Shown piece by piece: positions 1 through 7,868 of a stretch of DNA of 64,000 nt. Location: contig JBBQTC010000005.1 of the NCBI GenBank assembly GCA_038234785.1, forward strand, positions 1 to 64,000. The letters are read 5' to 3'. Source of the stretch: UBA668 sp038234785. GTDB taxonomy: Bacteria > Actinomycetota > Acidimicrobiia > Acidimicrobiales > Ilumatobacteraceae. The notes beneath the pieces are model-generated. The model worked only from the letters and a program-made list of their open reading frames with translations, was not told the origin of the DNA and ran no database searches. How positions within the stretch are numbered: position 1 is the stretch's first letter; each line of letters starts with the position of its first letter. The translations under genes were made by a program, and so were the position numbers.

Positions 1-1
1 C

Positions 2-115
2 GACGACCCGTCGCCCAAGCCGTACGGCATCGACTTCGGCATCCGCGACCCGTTCGGGAACTCGATCCGAATCGGGCAGATGTTCGACAACCCGGACGCA
101 CCCGGGTTCAACTGA
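2..115 (+). CDS. VOC (glyoxalase/bleomycin-resistance) family protein, C-terminal end only
   Basis: The window opens inside this gene; only the last 37 codons are present, ending in TGA at 113-115. The visible tail has GIDFGIRDPFGNSIRIGQ, the typical last strand of a vicinal-oxygen-chelate domain (DPFGN followed by a hydrophobic strand). The family comprises metal-dependent lyases, dioxygenases and drug-binding proteins; the substrate cannot be told from this piece. The family call is fairly safe, the function unknown. Confidence 0.7.
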   Translation, partial: DDPSPKPYGIDFGIRDPFGNSIRIGQMFDNPDAPGFN

Positions 116-122
116 TCCCCAC

Positions 123-204
123 CGGCTTCTGGGCAGGAATCTCCCCGCTGTGGCTTCTGGTCCGGATCGTTCCCGGCCGGATTCCGGGAATGATCCGGAG
201 CCAG
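123..204 (+). repeat. Intergenic hairpin repeat element A, copy 1
   Basis: This stretch starts with CGGCTTCTGGGCAG and contains an imperfect hairpin of GGATCGTTCCCGG and CCGGGAATGATCC. The same series of blocks returns in inverted orientation at 1214-1290, so the two copies bracket the gene between them. It lies just downstream of the VOC gene and may act as a terminator or be a non-autonomous mobile repeat. Apart from this, 116-337 holds no gene I can support. Confidence 0.6.
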
Positions 205-337
205 TTCCCGTCATCCGGGCGAGCCAGCACTCGCTCACGATGTCAGCACCGGGAACCTTGTCGGCTCTGTCGCGAGGGTGGTCCTGGCGATTCGATCCAC
301 TGATCGACAGCTTCATGGCCTGTGACATCCTGGCGCG

Positions 338-1171
338 ATGCAACTCGCGCCACTGTACGGGCCGGAACCGGTGATCGACCTCGACGGCGCGCCCTCGGAC
401 GTCGCCGCGCCCACCATCCGCCAGCGCCGACGTCTGGTCGAGGCGTTGACCACGTTCGACGAGGACCAGTGGGCCCACCCCAGTCGCTGCGATGGCTGGA
501 CCGCGCGGGACGTGATCCTGCACCTCGACACCACCAACGGGTTCTGGACGTACTCGATCATGACCGGCCTGGCGGGCAAGCCGAGTCGCGTGCTCACCAC
601 CTTCGACCCAGTTGCCTCGCCGGCCCAGATGGTCGCCGGCGAAGGCGACATCGCACCCGGCACGGTGCTCGAGCGGTTCATCGCGTCTACCGATCGGCTC
701 GAACAGCTCCTGCGATCGCTGGACGATGACGGCTGGACCGTTCTTGCGGAGGCGCCGCCCGGACACATCACGGTCAGCGCGCTCGTCCACCATGCGCTCT
801 GGGACTCGTGGGTGCACGAGCGCGACATCCTGCTTCCGATGGGGATTGCTCCCGACGAAGAGTCCGATGAGATCGTGGCCGGTCTGCGGTACGTGGCGGC
901 GCTCGGCCCGGCACTCGCCATCGGCCACGGCATGTCGAAGCAAGGACGATTCGGCGTCGATGCGACTGGACCGGATGCCTCGTTCGTGGTCGAGATCGAC
1001 GACCGGGTGCACGTGCGCGGCAGGGCCGATGAGACCGAGCTGCGTCTGCACGGCAACGCGGTCGAGTTGCTCGAGGCGCTCAGCGTCCGTCGAGAACTCG
1101 CCCAGACCGTCCCCGCCGGCTCCGCCTGGATGCTGCGCGGTCTGCTCGACACGTTCGACGTCGCCGGTTGA
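338..1171 (+). CDS. Maleylpyruvate-isomerase/DinB-like mycothiol-dependent family protein
   Basis: The 277-residue protein has CDGWTARDVILHLDTTN near residue 52, the hallmark of the mycothiol-dependent maleylpyruvate isomerase N-terminal domain (a DinB-like four-helix bundle), and a later WDSWVHERDIL helix carrying metal-ligand-type His and Glu. Known relatives use a metal and mycothiol in isomerase or transferase reactions; many are uncharacterised, so the reaction here is unknown. The gene stands alone between two inverted copies of repeat element A. The start is the ATG that begins MQLAPLYG; no strong ribosome site is evident. Confidence 0.75.
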   Translation: MQLAPLYGPEPVIDLDGAPSDVAAPTIRQRRRLVEALTTFDEDQWAHPSRCDGWTARDVILHLDTTNGFWTYSIMTGLAGKPSRVLTTFDPVASPAQMVAGEGDIAPGTVLERFIASTDRLEQLLRSLDDDGWTVLAEAPPGHITVSALVHHALWDSWVHERDILLPMGIAPDEESDEIVAGLRYVAALGPALAIGHGMSKQGRFGVDATGPDASFVVEIDDRVHVRGRADETELRLHGNAVELLEALSVRRELAQTVPAGSAWMLRGLLDTFDVAG

Positions 1172-1213
1172 AGGCCGGTAGAGACGGCGACTGACCGTCA
1201 TCGCCATCGGCAA

Positions 1214-1290
1214 CTGGTCCGGGATCTTCCCGGAAGCCGGGAAGATCCCGACCCAGACGCCGAGCTGAGAAGATCACTGCCCAGAAGCCG
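1214..1290 (-). repeat. Intergenic hairpin repeat element A, copy 2 (inverted)
   Basis: Read on the minus strand this copy begins with the same CGGCTTCTGGGCAG (1277-1290) as copy 1 and ends in a perfect 14-bp stem with a 3-nt loop: CGGGATCTTCCCGG at 1220-1233 against 1237-1250. Most blocks between the ends also match copy 1. It could terminate the gene ending at 1171. Confidence 0.65.
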
Positions 1291-1324
1291 ACAGGTTGAC
1301 CCGCGGTCGTTACCCTCCTCCTCC

Positions 1325-2191
1325 ATGGGCCACCAGCACGATCACCAGCACGCGCACGACCACGGTCACGGCGAGGACTTCGACTGGGAGGGCATGGCCG
1401 AGCGTTTGGAACTCGACGCCACGCTGGTCCTACCCATCGTCGACCAGGTGATCGGTCAGCTGGCCGGCCAGGTCGACTGGACCCACATCGGCAACGTGAT
1501 GGACGTCGGGTGCGGACCGGGCGTCGTCACTGCTGCACTGGCCGAGCATGCACCGCACGCCCAGATGCTGGCGCTCGACGCATCCGAGCCGCTGCTGGCG
1601 CGGGTCACGGCGAGGGCCAGATCGCTCGAGCTCGGCGACCGCGTCCACATCCTGCACGCCGACATGGAGGCCGGCCTCCCCGACCTTCCACCGCTCGACG
1701 TGATCTGGGCCGGAATGGTCGTGCACCACGTCGCCGACCCGGTGGCCGTGTTGACCGACCTGCTCGCTCACCTCCGCCCCGGTGGCACCCTGGTGATGAT
1801 CGAGTTCGCCGACAGCCCGACGGTGCTGCCCGCCGACGATCCGGTGGTCACCAGCGGGACGTGGGCTCGCGCCGACGCCGCGACCGCGGCGGCACTCAGC
1901 GAGCGTCTCGGGCTCGATCCTCTGACGGTGGACTGGCCCGCGCTGCTGTCGACCGCCGGCTTCGAGCAGATCACCGATGCGACGATGACGGCTCGGCACG
2001 ATGCTCCGCTCGATGCACCGACGCGTGCATGGCTCACACAGCACCTGGCGCGCACCGTCGAGTGGGTGGGCGACCGAGTCGACGAAGAGGACCGTGCCGT
2101 ATTGGCTCGACTGGCCGCAACCGCTGCCGACCGGGATGACCTCGTCGCCCATGCGCAACGTCGCGTGTTGACGGCGCTCCGACCGGCCTGA
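1325..2191 (+). CDS. Class I SAM-dependent methyltransferase with His-rich N-terminus
   Basis: The 288-residue protein has a canonical SAM-binding motif I, VMDVGCGPGVVTAAL, near residue 60, an acidic motif II (LALDAS) and a motif-IV-like PPLDVIWAGMVVHHV. This is a Rossmann-fold small-molecule-type methyltransferase of the UbiE/Methyltransf_25 group. The first 18 residues are almost all His, Asp, Gln and Gly, a probable metal-binding leader that is unusual for the family. Substrate unknown. The stop abuts the convergent ABC permease gene with no gap. Confidence 0.85.
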   Translation: MGHQHDHQHAHDHGHGEDFDWEGMAERLELDATLVLPIVDQVIGQLAGQVDWTHIGNVMDVGCGPGVVTAALAEHAPHAQMLALDASEPLLARVTARARSLELGDRVHILHADMEAGLPDLPPLDVIWAGMVVHHVADPVAVLTDLLAHLRPGGTLVMIEFADSPTVLPADDPVVTSGTWARADAATAAALSERLGLDPLTVDWPALLSTAGFEQITDATMTARHDAPLDAPTRAWLTQHLARTVEWVGDRVDEEDRAVLARLAATAADRDDLVAHAQRRVLTALRPA

Positions 2192-2971
2192 TCAGTCGGC
2201 AGCGCCGGACAGGCGGAGGTGTCGCATCCGCCAGTCAGCGAGTGCGAGAGCAACGAGCGTGACGATGATGAGCCGCACGATCGCGTCGGTGCCGGACGGG
2301 ATGCCATCTCGGATCAGACGGTTCGGAGGATCGTCGAGCAACCCGACGAAGATCGCTCTCGATTCCCAGGTCGGCGACAGCTGGGCGATGCCGGTCAGCA
2401 CGGCACCGAGCAGCCGCTCGACAAGGAAGACGAACGCCAGCGACCAGACCGCGGTACGTCGGGTGACGCACCCGATGGTGATGAAGATCGCGACGTAGGC
2501 GACGCCACCGAACGCTGCAGCGACGAACGCCGGCCACGCGCTGGACGGACTTCCGGCGACCACCGCGGCCAGCGCCGCGGCGGGCGCGATGGTGACCAGC
2601 GCCACCGTCGCGCCACCGACCCATCGCCCGAGCACGATCTGCCAGGTCGGCACGGGCGACAGCCAGGTGAAGTGGAACGAGCCGGCACGGATCTCGGACC
2701 CCAGCACCGAGTCGCCGATCACGAGGGCGGCGATCGGCAGCACGAGCGAGAAGATGCCCTCGGCGGCGACGTTGGCGAAGGCCCGCTCCGCCGTCGGGAA
2801 GTTGTCGACGGCGCGGGCGAGCAGTCCGAAGAGCAGCGCGCCGGCGCACGGGACGAGGATGGCCGCCCATCGCTTGCGTGGGAAGCACGACCGCCACGTG
2901 TAGAGGAGGATCGTCAGCAACCGAGGGCGGGGACGCCACGGGTGACTCGGGGCTGCGACGGGCACCGTCAT
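2192..2971 (-). CDS. ABC transporter permease, ABC-2 type
   Basis: This 259-residue membrane protein has about six hydrophobic segments and the layout of an ABC-2 permease (long first loop, then paired helices). It is the last gene of a four-gene minus-strand operon running from 5752 down and overlaps the ATPase before it in an ATGA. It probably pairs with the ATPase at 2968-3924 to form an exporter in the cytoplasmic membrane. Cargo unknown. Confidence 0.8.
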   Translation of the reverse strand: MTVPVAAPSHPWRPRPRLLTILLYTWRSCFPRKRWAAILVPCAGALLFGLLARAVDNFPTAERAFANVAAEGIFSLVLPIAALVIGDSVLGSEIRAGSFHFTWLSPVPTWQIVLGRWVGGATVALVTIAPAAALAAVVAGSPSSAWPAFVAAAFGGVAYVAIFITIGCVTRRTAVWSLAFVFLVERLLGAVLTGIAQLSPTWESRAIFVGLLDDPPNRLIRDGIPSGTDAIVRLIIVTLVALALADWRMRHLRLSGAAD

Positions 2972-3924
2972 CGCACGAGCTCCCGGAACAGGCTCTCCAG
3001 CGAGTCGTCGAGCGGGCGGACCTCCAGCAGTCGGACCGATGCATGCTTGGCCAGACGCGGCAGCGCAACCGCGAGCTCGCGGGCCTGCAGGGTGAGCACG
3101 ATCAGTTCGCCGCGAGCGGGGTCGAAGTTGACCCCGGTCACCGAGTCGAGTCCGACGAGCGCCGCGGCGAGTCGGCGGCCGTCGTCGGCGCGCACCAGCA
3201 CGTGGCGGGGCGTGTCGTCCATCGCGTCGCGGATCGCCCGGTGGCCGCCTGCCGCGGCGAGCCGTCCGTGGACGAGCACGATCACGCGGTCGGCCATTCG
3301 TTCGACTTCGTTGAGGACGTGCGAGCTGACGATCACGGTGCGACCCGCGGCGCCGAGGTGCTTGAACAACTCGATGAGGTGCGCGCGCTGCACCGGGTCG
3401 GCGCCGTTGAGCGGTTCGTCGAGCACCAGCACCTGGGGACCGGTCACGAGTGCAGCGGCGATCTTGGCTCGTTGTCGCATCCCCTTGCTGAAGGTGTCCA
3501 CCTGACGGTCGGCGACGTCGAGCAGATCGACGGTACGCAGCGCGATCTCCGGCGCCTCGCGATCGGTGATGCGGTGCAGCGAGGCGAGGTAGTGCGTGAA
3601 CTGGCGGGCGGTGAGGCCTGCAGGGACCGCCTCGTCCTCGGGGACGAGCGCCATGTCGGCGTGCACGGATCGATCCCTTCGCGGGTCGCGACCGTTGACA
3701 CGAATGCTGCCCTCGTTGACACCGACGAGCCCGGTGATGGCTCGCATGAGCGTGGTCTTTCCGGCACCGTTGGGCCCGAGCAGGCCGCTGACACCCGGGC
3801 CGAACGAACAGGTCAACTCCGACAGGGCGACCTTGGGCCCGAACCAGACCGACACTGCGCCGACCTCGACCGTGGCGTTGCTCGCCAGGGCGGGATCGTC
3901 GATCAGCTCGTCGTCAGCCGACAT
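2968..3924 (-). CDS. ABC transporter ATP-binding protein
   Basis: This 318-residue ATPase has Walker A GPNGAGKTT near residue 50, a signature-like FSKGMRQRAKIA and Walker B QVLVLDEPL, followed by a roughly 100-residue C-terminal domain typical of CcmA/NatA-type export ATPases. I chose the ATG of MSADDELIDD because it overlaps the stop of the preceding permease by one base. It should energise one or both neighbouring permeases. Confidence 0.9.
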   Translation of the reverse strand: MSADDELIDDPALASNATVEVGAVSVWFGPKVALSELTCSFGPGVSGLLGPNGAGKTTLMRAITGLVGVNEGSIRVNGRDPRRDRSVHADMALVPEDEAVPAGLTARQFTHYLASLHRITDREAPEIALRTVDLLDVADRQVDTFSKGMRQRAKIAAALVTGPQVLVLDEPLNGADPVQRAHLIELFKHLGAAGRTVIVSSHVLNEVERMADRVIVLVHGRLAAAGGHRAIRDAMDDTPRHVLVRADDGRRLAAALVGLDSVTGVNFDPARGELIVLTLQARELAVALPRLAKHASVRLLEVRPLDDSLESLFRELVR

Positions 3925-4838
3925 CACCGCTCCACCCATCGGTAGCGCCACCACAGCACAGCGGAGCCCGTGAACAGCACGCCGAGATAGCACGCCAGCG
4001 CGAGCAGTCCGCCTCCGGCCATGTGATTCAGCGGCGAGTCGTCGGCGACCTTGCCGAGGAAGACGACGTCGCGAAGGTACAACGGCATCGCGAGGACGTT
4101 GATCAGCGCGCCGTACGAGCCGCCCTCGATCGACCAGTCGCCGACGATGATGCCCGACGAGATCGACGTCAGCAAGAACAGTCCGATCACCGCCGCACCG
4201 GCAACGATGCGGCGATCGGTGAGCGACGAGATCGCACATCCGATGACGGCGTAGTAGAGCGCGAGGAGCAGCACCGAGATCGGCACCTTCCACAGCACGT
4301 CGAGGTGACCAGTGAAGTAGTCGAGCGCACTGTCGCTCACCAGCATGTTGCCGAGGAACAGGACCACCTGCGGCAGGAACGAGAACGCGAACAGGATGGT
4401 CGCGATCGCACCGACCTTCGCCACCACGTAGTCCACGCCGATCAACGGCCGGGCGAACATCAATGGCAGCACTCGTTGGCGCCGGTCGGGGCACATCACA
4501 TCGGGCGCGACGAGTCCGACGAACAGCAGCAGCGCGGACGAGACACCGACGTAGTCGCGGTAGTCGATGATCTGGATACGGTCCCCGCCGATCTGGTCGC
4601 GGGTGATGTAACCGATGCCGACGTTGACGATCGCCGGGATCGTGACCACACCGAGCAGCACGAACGGTGCGACCTTCTGACGCCACGTTCGACGGAGGCC
4701 GAGCGCCCGGCGCATCGATGCCTTGTACAGCGCGAAAGTGGCGGCGCCGCGCCGTCCTCGTGGACCCTCGTACGGTCGGTAACCGCGGTCGTAGACCGCA
4801 CCGCGGCCGGCATCTGCAGAGCTCGGCACGGCACTCAT
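3924..4838 (-). CDS. ABC transporter permease
   Basis: This 304-residue permease starts at MSAVPSSADAGRG, whose ATG overlaps the stop of the upstream ATPase (ATGA). The N-terminal cytoplasmic stretch has YRPYEGPRGRR, which I recall as common in actinobacterial export permeases, followed by six or more membrane segments. It is the second gene of the operon and most likely pairs with the ATPase at 4835-5752. Confidence 0.85.
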   Translation of the reverse strand: MSAVPSSADAGRGAVYDRGYRPYEGPRGRRGAATFALYKASMRRALGLRRTWRQKVAPFVLLGVVTIPAIVNVGIGYITRDQIGGDRIQIIDYRDYVGVSSALLLFVGLVAPDVMCPDRRQRVLPLMFARPLIGVDYVVAKVGAIATILFAFSFLPQVVLFLGNMLVSDSALDYFTGHLDVLWKVPISVLLLALYYAVIGCAISSLTDRRIVAGAAVIGLFLLTSISSGIIVGDWSIEGGSYGALINVLAMPLYLRDVVFLGKVADDSPLNHMAGGGLLALACYLGVLFTGSAVLWWRYRWVER

Positions 4839-5752
4839 GCCGTACCGCCGCTGCGACGCACGAACACCTCGTCGAGCGATGTGAGCCGCGTCGACAACCG
4901 GAACAACGGAAGACCCGCATCCGCGACCGTGTCTCGGATCAGGTCCATGTCCCGATCGCCGTCCACGGTGACCTCGACGAGCCCGTCCGTGATGACCGAC
5001 GCCAGACCTCGGCTCGTCAGCGCCGCGACCAGCGCCTCGCCGTGCAACCCGACGTCGACCGTCACCAGACCGGTGCGCTCCAACAACGACTCGGTGCCGC
5101 CCGACACCACCAGCCGGCCGGCGTCGATCATCACCACGTGATCGCACACCTGCTGCACATCATCGAGGAGGTGAGTGGCCATCAGGACAGAGATCCCGAA
5201 CGATCCGAGTCGCGCGACCAGGGAGAGCATCTCCTCGCGGCCGAGAGGATCGAGGCCCGCCGTCGGCTCGTCGAGCAACACGAGTTCCGGATCGCCCACC
5301 AGCGCTTGGGCGAGTTTGGTCCGCTGTCGCATACCCGTGGAGAAGCCACCGATCGGGCGGAACCGCGCCTCGTCGAGACCCACCAGGTCGAGGATGTCCG
5401 ACGCCCGCTGGCGCGCCGCCCGTGCCGGCAGACCGCTGAGTTCCCCGAACGTGGAGACGACGTCGGCCGCGGTCTGGTCGAGCGGGAGGCAGTCGTGCTC
5501 GGGCATGTAGCCGAGGCGGGAACGAACGCCGATCGGGTCAGCGCCGACATCGATGCCGCACACCTCCACCCGACCCTTCGTCGGATGAGCCAGCCCGAGC
5601 AGCAGTCGGAACATCGTCGACTTGCCTGCACCGTTCGCACCGACGAGCCCCACGCGACCGCGAGGCAGGTCGAGCGTCAAGTCGTCGAGCGCAGTGACGC
5701 CCGGATACTGCTTGGTCAGGCCGGTGAGGCGCAGGAGCGGTGCGGTGCTCAC
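4835..5752 (-). CDS. ABC transporter ATP-binding protein, first gene of operon
   Basis: This 305-residue ATPase has Walker A GANGAGKST at residues 38-46, a signature-like FSTGMRQRTKLAQAL and Walker B ELVLLDEPTAG, plus an H-loop ATHLLDD. It opens the tightly overlapped operon ATPase-permease-ATPase-permease, an arrangement suggesting a heteromeric exporter or two linked ones. The gap to the divergent ACT-domain gene is only 59 bp and must hold both promoters. Confidence 0.9.
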   Translation of the reverse strand: MSTAPLLRLTGLTKQYPGVTALDDLTLDLPRGRVGLVGANGAGKSTMFRLLLGLAHPTKGRVEVCGIDVGADPIGVRSRLGYMPEHDCLPLDQTAADVVSTFGELSGLPARAARQRASDILDLVGLDEARFRPIGGFSTGMRQRTKLAQALVGDPELVLLDEPTAGLDPLGREEMLSLVARLGSFGISVLMATHLLDDVQQVCDHVVMIDAGRLVVSGGTESLLERTGLVTVDVGLHGEALVAALTSRGLASVITDGLVEVTVDGDRDMDLIRDTVADAGLPLFRLSTRLTSLDEVFVRRSGGTA

Positions 5753-5811
5753 GGCGGGCAGTCTGACAGATCCGGGCCGGAGCCGGATCCGGGCGGCACT
5801 AGCGTGACGAC

Positions 5812-6327
5812 ATGCCCACGCTCGTGCTCACCGTGCTCGGCGACGACCGCCCCGGCCTCGTCGACTCGCTCTCGGGCGCCATCTCTGCGCACGGCGGCAA
5901 CTGGGAGCGCAGTCAGATGGCTCGTCTGGGCGGCAAGTTCGCCGGCATCGTGCAGGTGGTGGTGCCGGTGGCCGCGGAGGCCGACCTTCGTGCCGCGCTG
6001 TACGCACTCGACCAGGAAGGCACGCTGCGCGTGCGGGTCGACGACGCCGATGGCGACGGCGTCGCGGACGGCGAGCGTTTCGTCCTTTCGCTGGTGGGAA
6101 CCGACCGCCCCGGGCTCGTGCACTCCGTGTCGGCGGCGCTCGCCGAACTCGGAGCGAGCATCGAGGAGCTCGACACCTCCACCACCGACGCGCCGATGTC
6201 GGGTGGTCCGCTGTTCGAAGCGACCGCGGCGGTGGTTCTGCCGCCCGGCCTCACGATCGAGGCCGTCAGGAACCGTCTCGAAGCCCTGGCCGACCGTCTG
6301 ATGGTCGACATCGACCTCGCCCACTGA
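5812..6327 (+). CDS. Two-ACT-domain protein (GcvR-like)
   Basis: The 171-residue protein has two ACT-type repeats. The first begins MPTLVLTVLGDDRPGLVDSL and the second, near residue 87, RFVLSLVGTDRPGLVHSVS. DRPGLV is the ligand-binding turn of ACT domains. The arrangement matches the glycine-cleavage repressor GcvR and relatives, which sense small molecules by protein contact rather than by DNA binding. No enzyme domain is attached. Its target is unknown; no gcv genes are nearby. Confidence 0.8.
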   Translation: MPTLVLTVLGDDRPGLVDSLSGAISAHGGNWERSQMARLGGKFAGIVQVVVPVAAEADLRAALYALDQEGTLRVRVDDADGDGVADGERFVLSLVGTDRPGLVHSVSAALAELGASIEELDTSTTDAPMSGGPLFEATAAVVLPPGLTIEAVRNRLEALADRLMVDIDLAH

Positions 6328-6330
6328 CGC

Positions 6331-6483
6331 TCACCCGGTCTTGGGCGCATCGGTGGCGGCGAAGATCGCGAGCCATCGACGCGACGCTTCCTCCGACCCG
6401 TACTCGGTGACCCATCGCGACCAGATCCGAGCCCGTTCGGTCTCGCTCGCCTCACGCACCATCTCTGAGTCGACATCATCCAC
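6331..6483 (-). CDS. Small hypothetical protein (50 aa)
   Basis: A GTG start with a GGGAGGA ribosome site about 8 bases upstream opens a 50-codon frame rich in Glu, Arg and Trp (IWSRWVTEYGSEEASRRW) that ends 3 bp from the convergent ACT-domain stop. The composition looks like a soluble helical peptide. I do not recognise the family. The ribosome site and snug fit between neighbours are the only support. Confidence 0.5.
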   Translation of the reverse strand: MDDVDSEMVREASETERARIWSRWVTEYGSEEASRRWLAIFAATDAPKTG

Positions 6484-6585
6484 CCGTCGATCCTCCCGCA
6501 CCTGTGGCCTGCCGACAACCCCCCGGGCGCTGCGACCTCGTATCCTCGACCTGCCGGGTCGACCCGGAGCGAGAGGAGACCACGC

Positions 6586-7173
6586 ATGGATCGCGACATC
6601 TATCGATGGGTGAACCGACTGGCCGATCGCACCTCGTGGGCACATGGCTTCTTCCGGTTCTACGCCAACTTCGGGGTGGTCCTGTTCGCAGGTCTGCTGC
6701 TCGCGGCGTTCCTCGACGGTCGTCACCACGGCCGCACGACGGAGGTCGCCGGCAGCATCTGGGCGGGTGCCGCAGCGCTCCTTGCGCTCGGCATCGGACA
6801 AGTCATCGGCGGCGCGGTCGACCGACTTCGGCCGTACGAGACGATGGGCGACGTTCACGTCCTCATCGACCGCACCACCGATTTCTCGTTTCCCAGCGAT
6901 CACGCCACGATGGCCGGGGCGATTGCCGTGGGACTGCTCCTGACCAATCGGAAGTGGGGAATTCCTGCCACCGCCGCAGCGGTCCTGATGGCGTTCACTC
7001 GCGTGTACGTCGGTGCGCACTACCCCAGCGATGTGCTCGCCGGACTGGCACTGGGCGGAGTCGTCGCGGCGACCGGCTGCTGGTTCGTCGTGCCACAGCT
7101 CGATCGTCTCGTGCGGTACGTCGAAGGCACACGAGGCCGGGTGCTCGTCTCGAGCCGCTCTCAGTCGGTGTAG
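6586..7173 (+). CDS. PAP2-family membrane phosphatase
   Basis: The 195-residue membrane protein carries the three PAP2 phosphatase motifs: a shortened KxxxxxxRP-type DRLRPYE, the PSDHA motif near residue 104 and RVYVGAHYPSD near 140. These residues form the phosphohistidine active site, facing the outside. Relatives dephosphorylate lipid phosphates such as undecaprenyl pyrophosphate or phosphatidate. A GAGAGGAG ribosome site precedes the ATG. The 3' end overlaps the convergent hydrolase by 13 bp. Confidence 0.88.
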   Translation: MDRDIYRWVNRLADRTSWAHGFFRFYANFGVVLFAGLLLAAFLDGRHHGRTTEVAGSIWAGAAALLALGIGQVIGGAVDRLRPYETMGDVHVLIDRTTDFSFPSDHATMAGAIAVGLLLTNRKWGIPATAAAVLMAFTRVYVGAHYPSDVLAGLALGGVVAATGCWFVVPQLDRLVRYVEGTRGRVLVSSRSQSV

Positions 7174-7715
7174 CTGACACCGGCGGCGTCGACCACCGTC
7201 GCCGTTCGCCCGGGACCGGCCTGCCATGTCCAGTACATGTTCGTGTGGGCGATGACCTTGTCGGGCGAAGGGAGGCCGTATGCGGTCAGGTCCTCGGTGG
7301 TGTGGGCGTCGCTCACCAGCACCGTGTCGTAGCCGCGCACGAACGCGCCGTGCAGCGTCGCCCTGATGCAGGCGTCGGTCTGCGCACCGGTCACGATGAC
7401 GCGCCCCACGTGGCGCTCGGCGAGTTCGGACTCGAGGGTGGTGTCCTCGAAGGAGTCGCCGTACTTCTTGTGCACCAGCGGCTCGGACGGGACGCGTTCG
7501 AGCTCGGGCACGTACTCCCATCCCTCGCTGCCTTCGACGAGGCCGTCGTCGGAGTGCTGCACCCACACCACCGGCACGTCCTCGGCGCGGGCCCGGTCGA
7601 CGAGCGACTTGATGTTGGCGATCACCTCGTCGCGCTGATGAGCGCCACCGACCACGTCGTTCTGCACATCGATCACGACGAGCGCGGTGTTCGGGCGGTC
7701 TTGCAAAGTGGTCAT
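7161..7715 (-). CDS. Cysteine hydrolase, isochorismatase family
   Basis: The 184-residue protein has the catalytic pattern of the isochorismatase/nicotinamidase fold: Asp in ALVVIDVQNDVV near residue 17, a Lys in VHKKYGDSF and the nucleophilic Cys in VTGAQTDACIRATLHGA. A GAGGAGT ribosome site lies 5 bases before the ATG. Relatives hydrolyse amides or vinyl ethers; the substrate is unknown. Bases 7716-7868 upstream hold no gene. Confidence 0.88.
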   Translation of the reverse strand: MTTLQDRPNTALVVIDVQNDVVGGAHQRDEVIANIKSLVDRARAEDVPVVWVQHSDDGLVEGSEGWEYVPELERVPSEPLVHKKYGDSFEDTTLESELAERHVGRVIVTGAQTDACIRATLHGAFVRGYDTVLVSDAHTTEDLTAYGLPSPDKVIAHTNMYWTWQAGPGRTATVVDAAGVSYTD

Positions 7716-7868
7716 GTCGCACTCCTCGGTCGGGGACTCCACGTTAGTCCTCGCGCCCGATGCCCGGCTCCGTCCCTCGTGGACCGACGTGCTTCGTGGT
7801 CGGCGTGGGACAAAGAACGGATTCTTGGGAGCACCCACCCGCCCGCAGGGGAGGTGCGGGGGTTCGAC

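Noticed and set aside
150..374. Small plus-strand frame in the first intergenic region
   Set aside because: It lies mainly in repeat element A, overlaps the start of a real gene and has no ribosome site.
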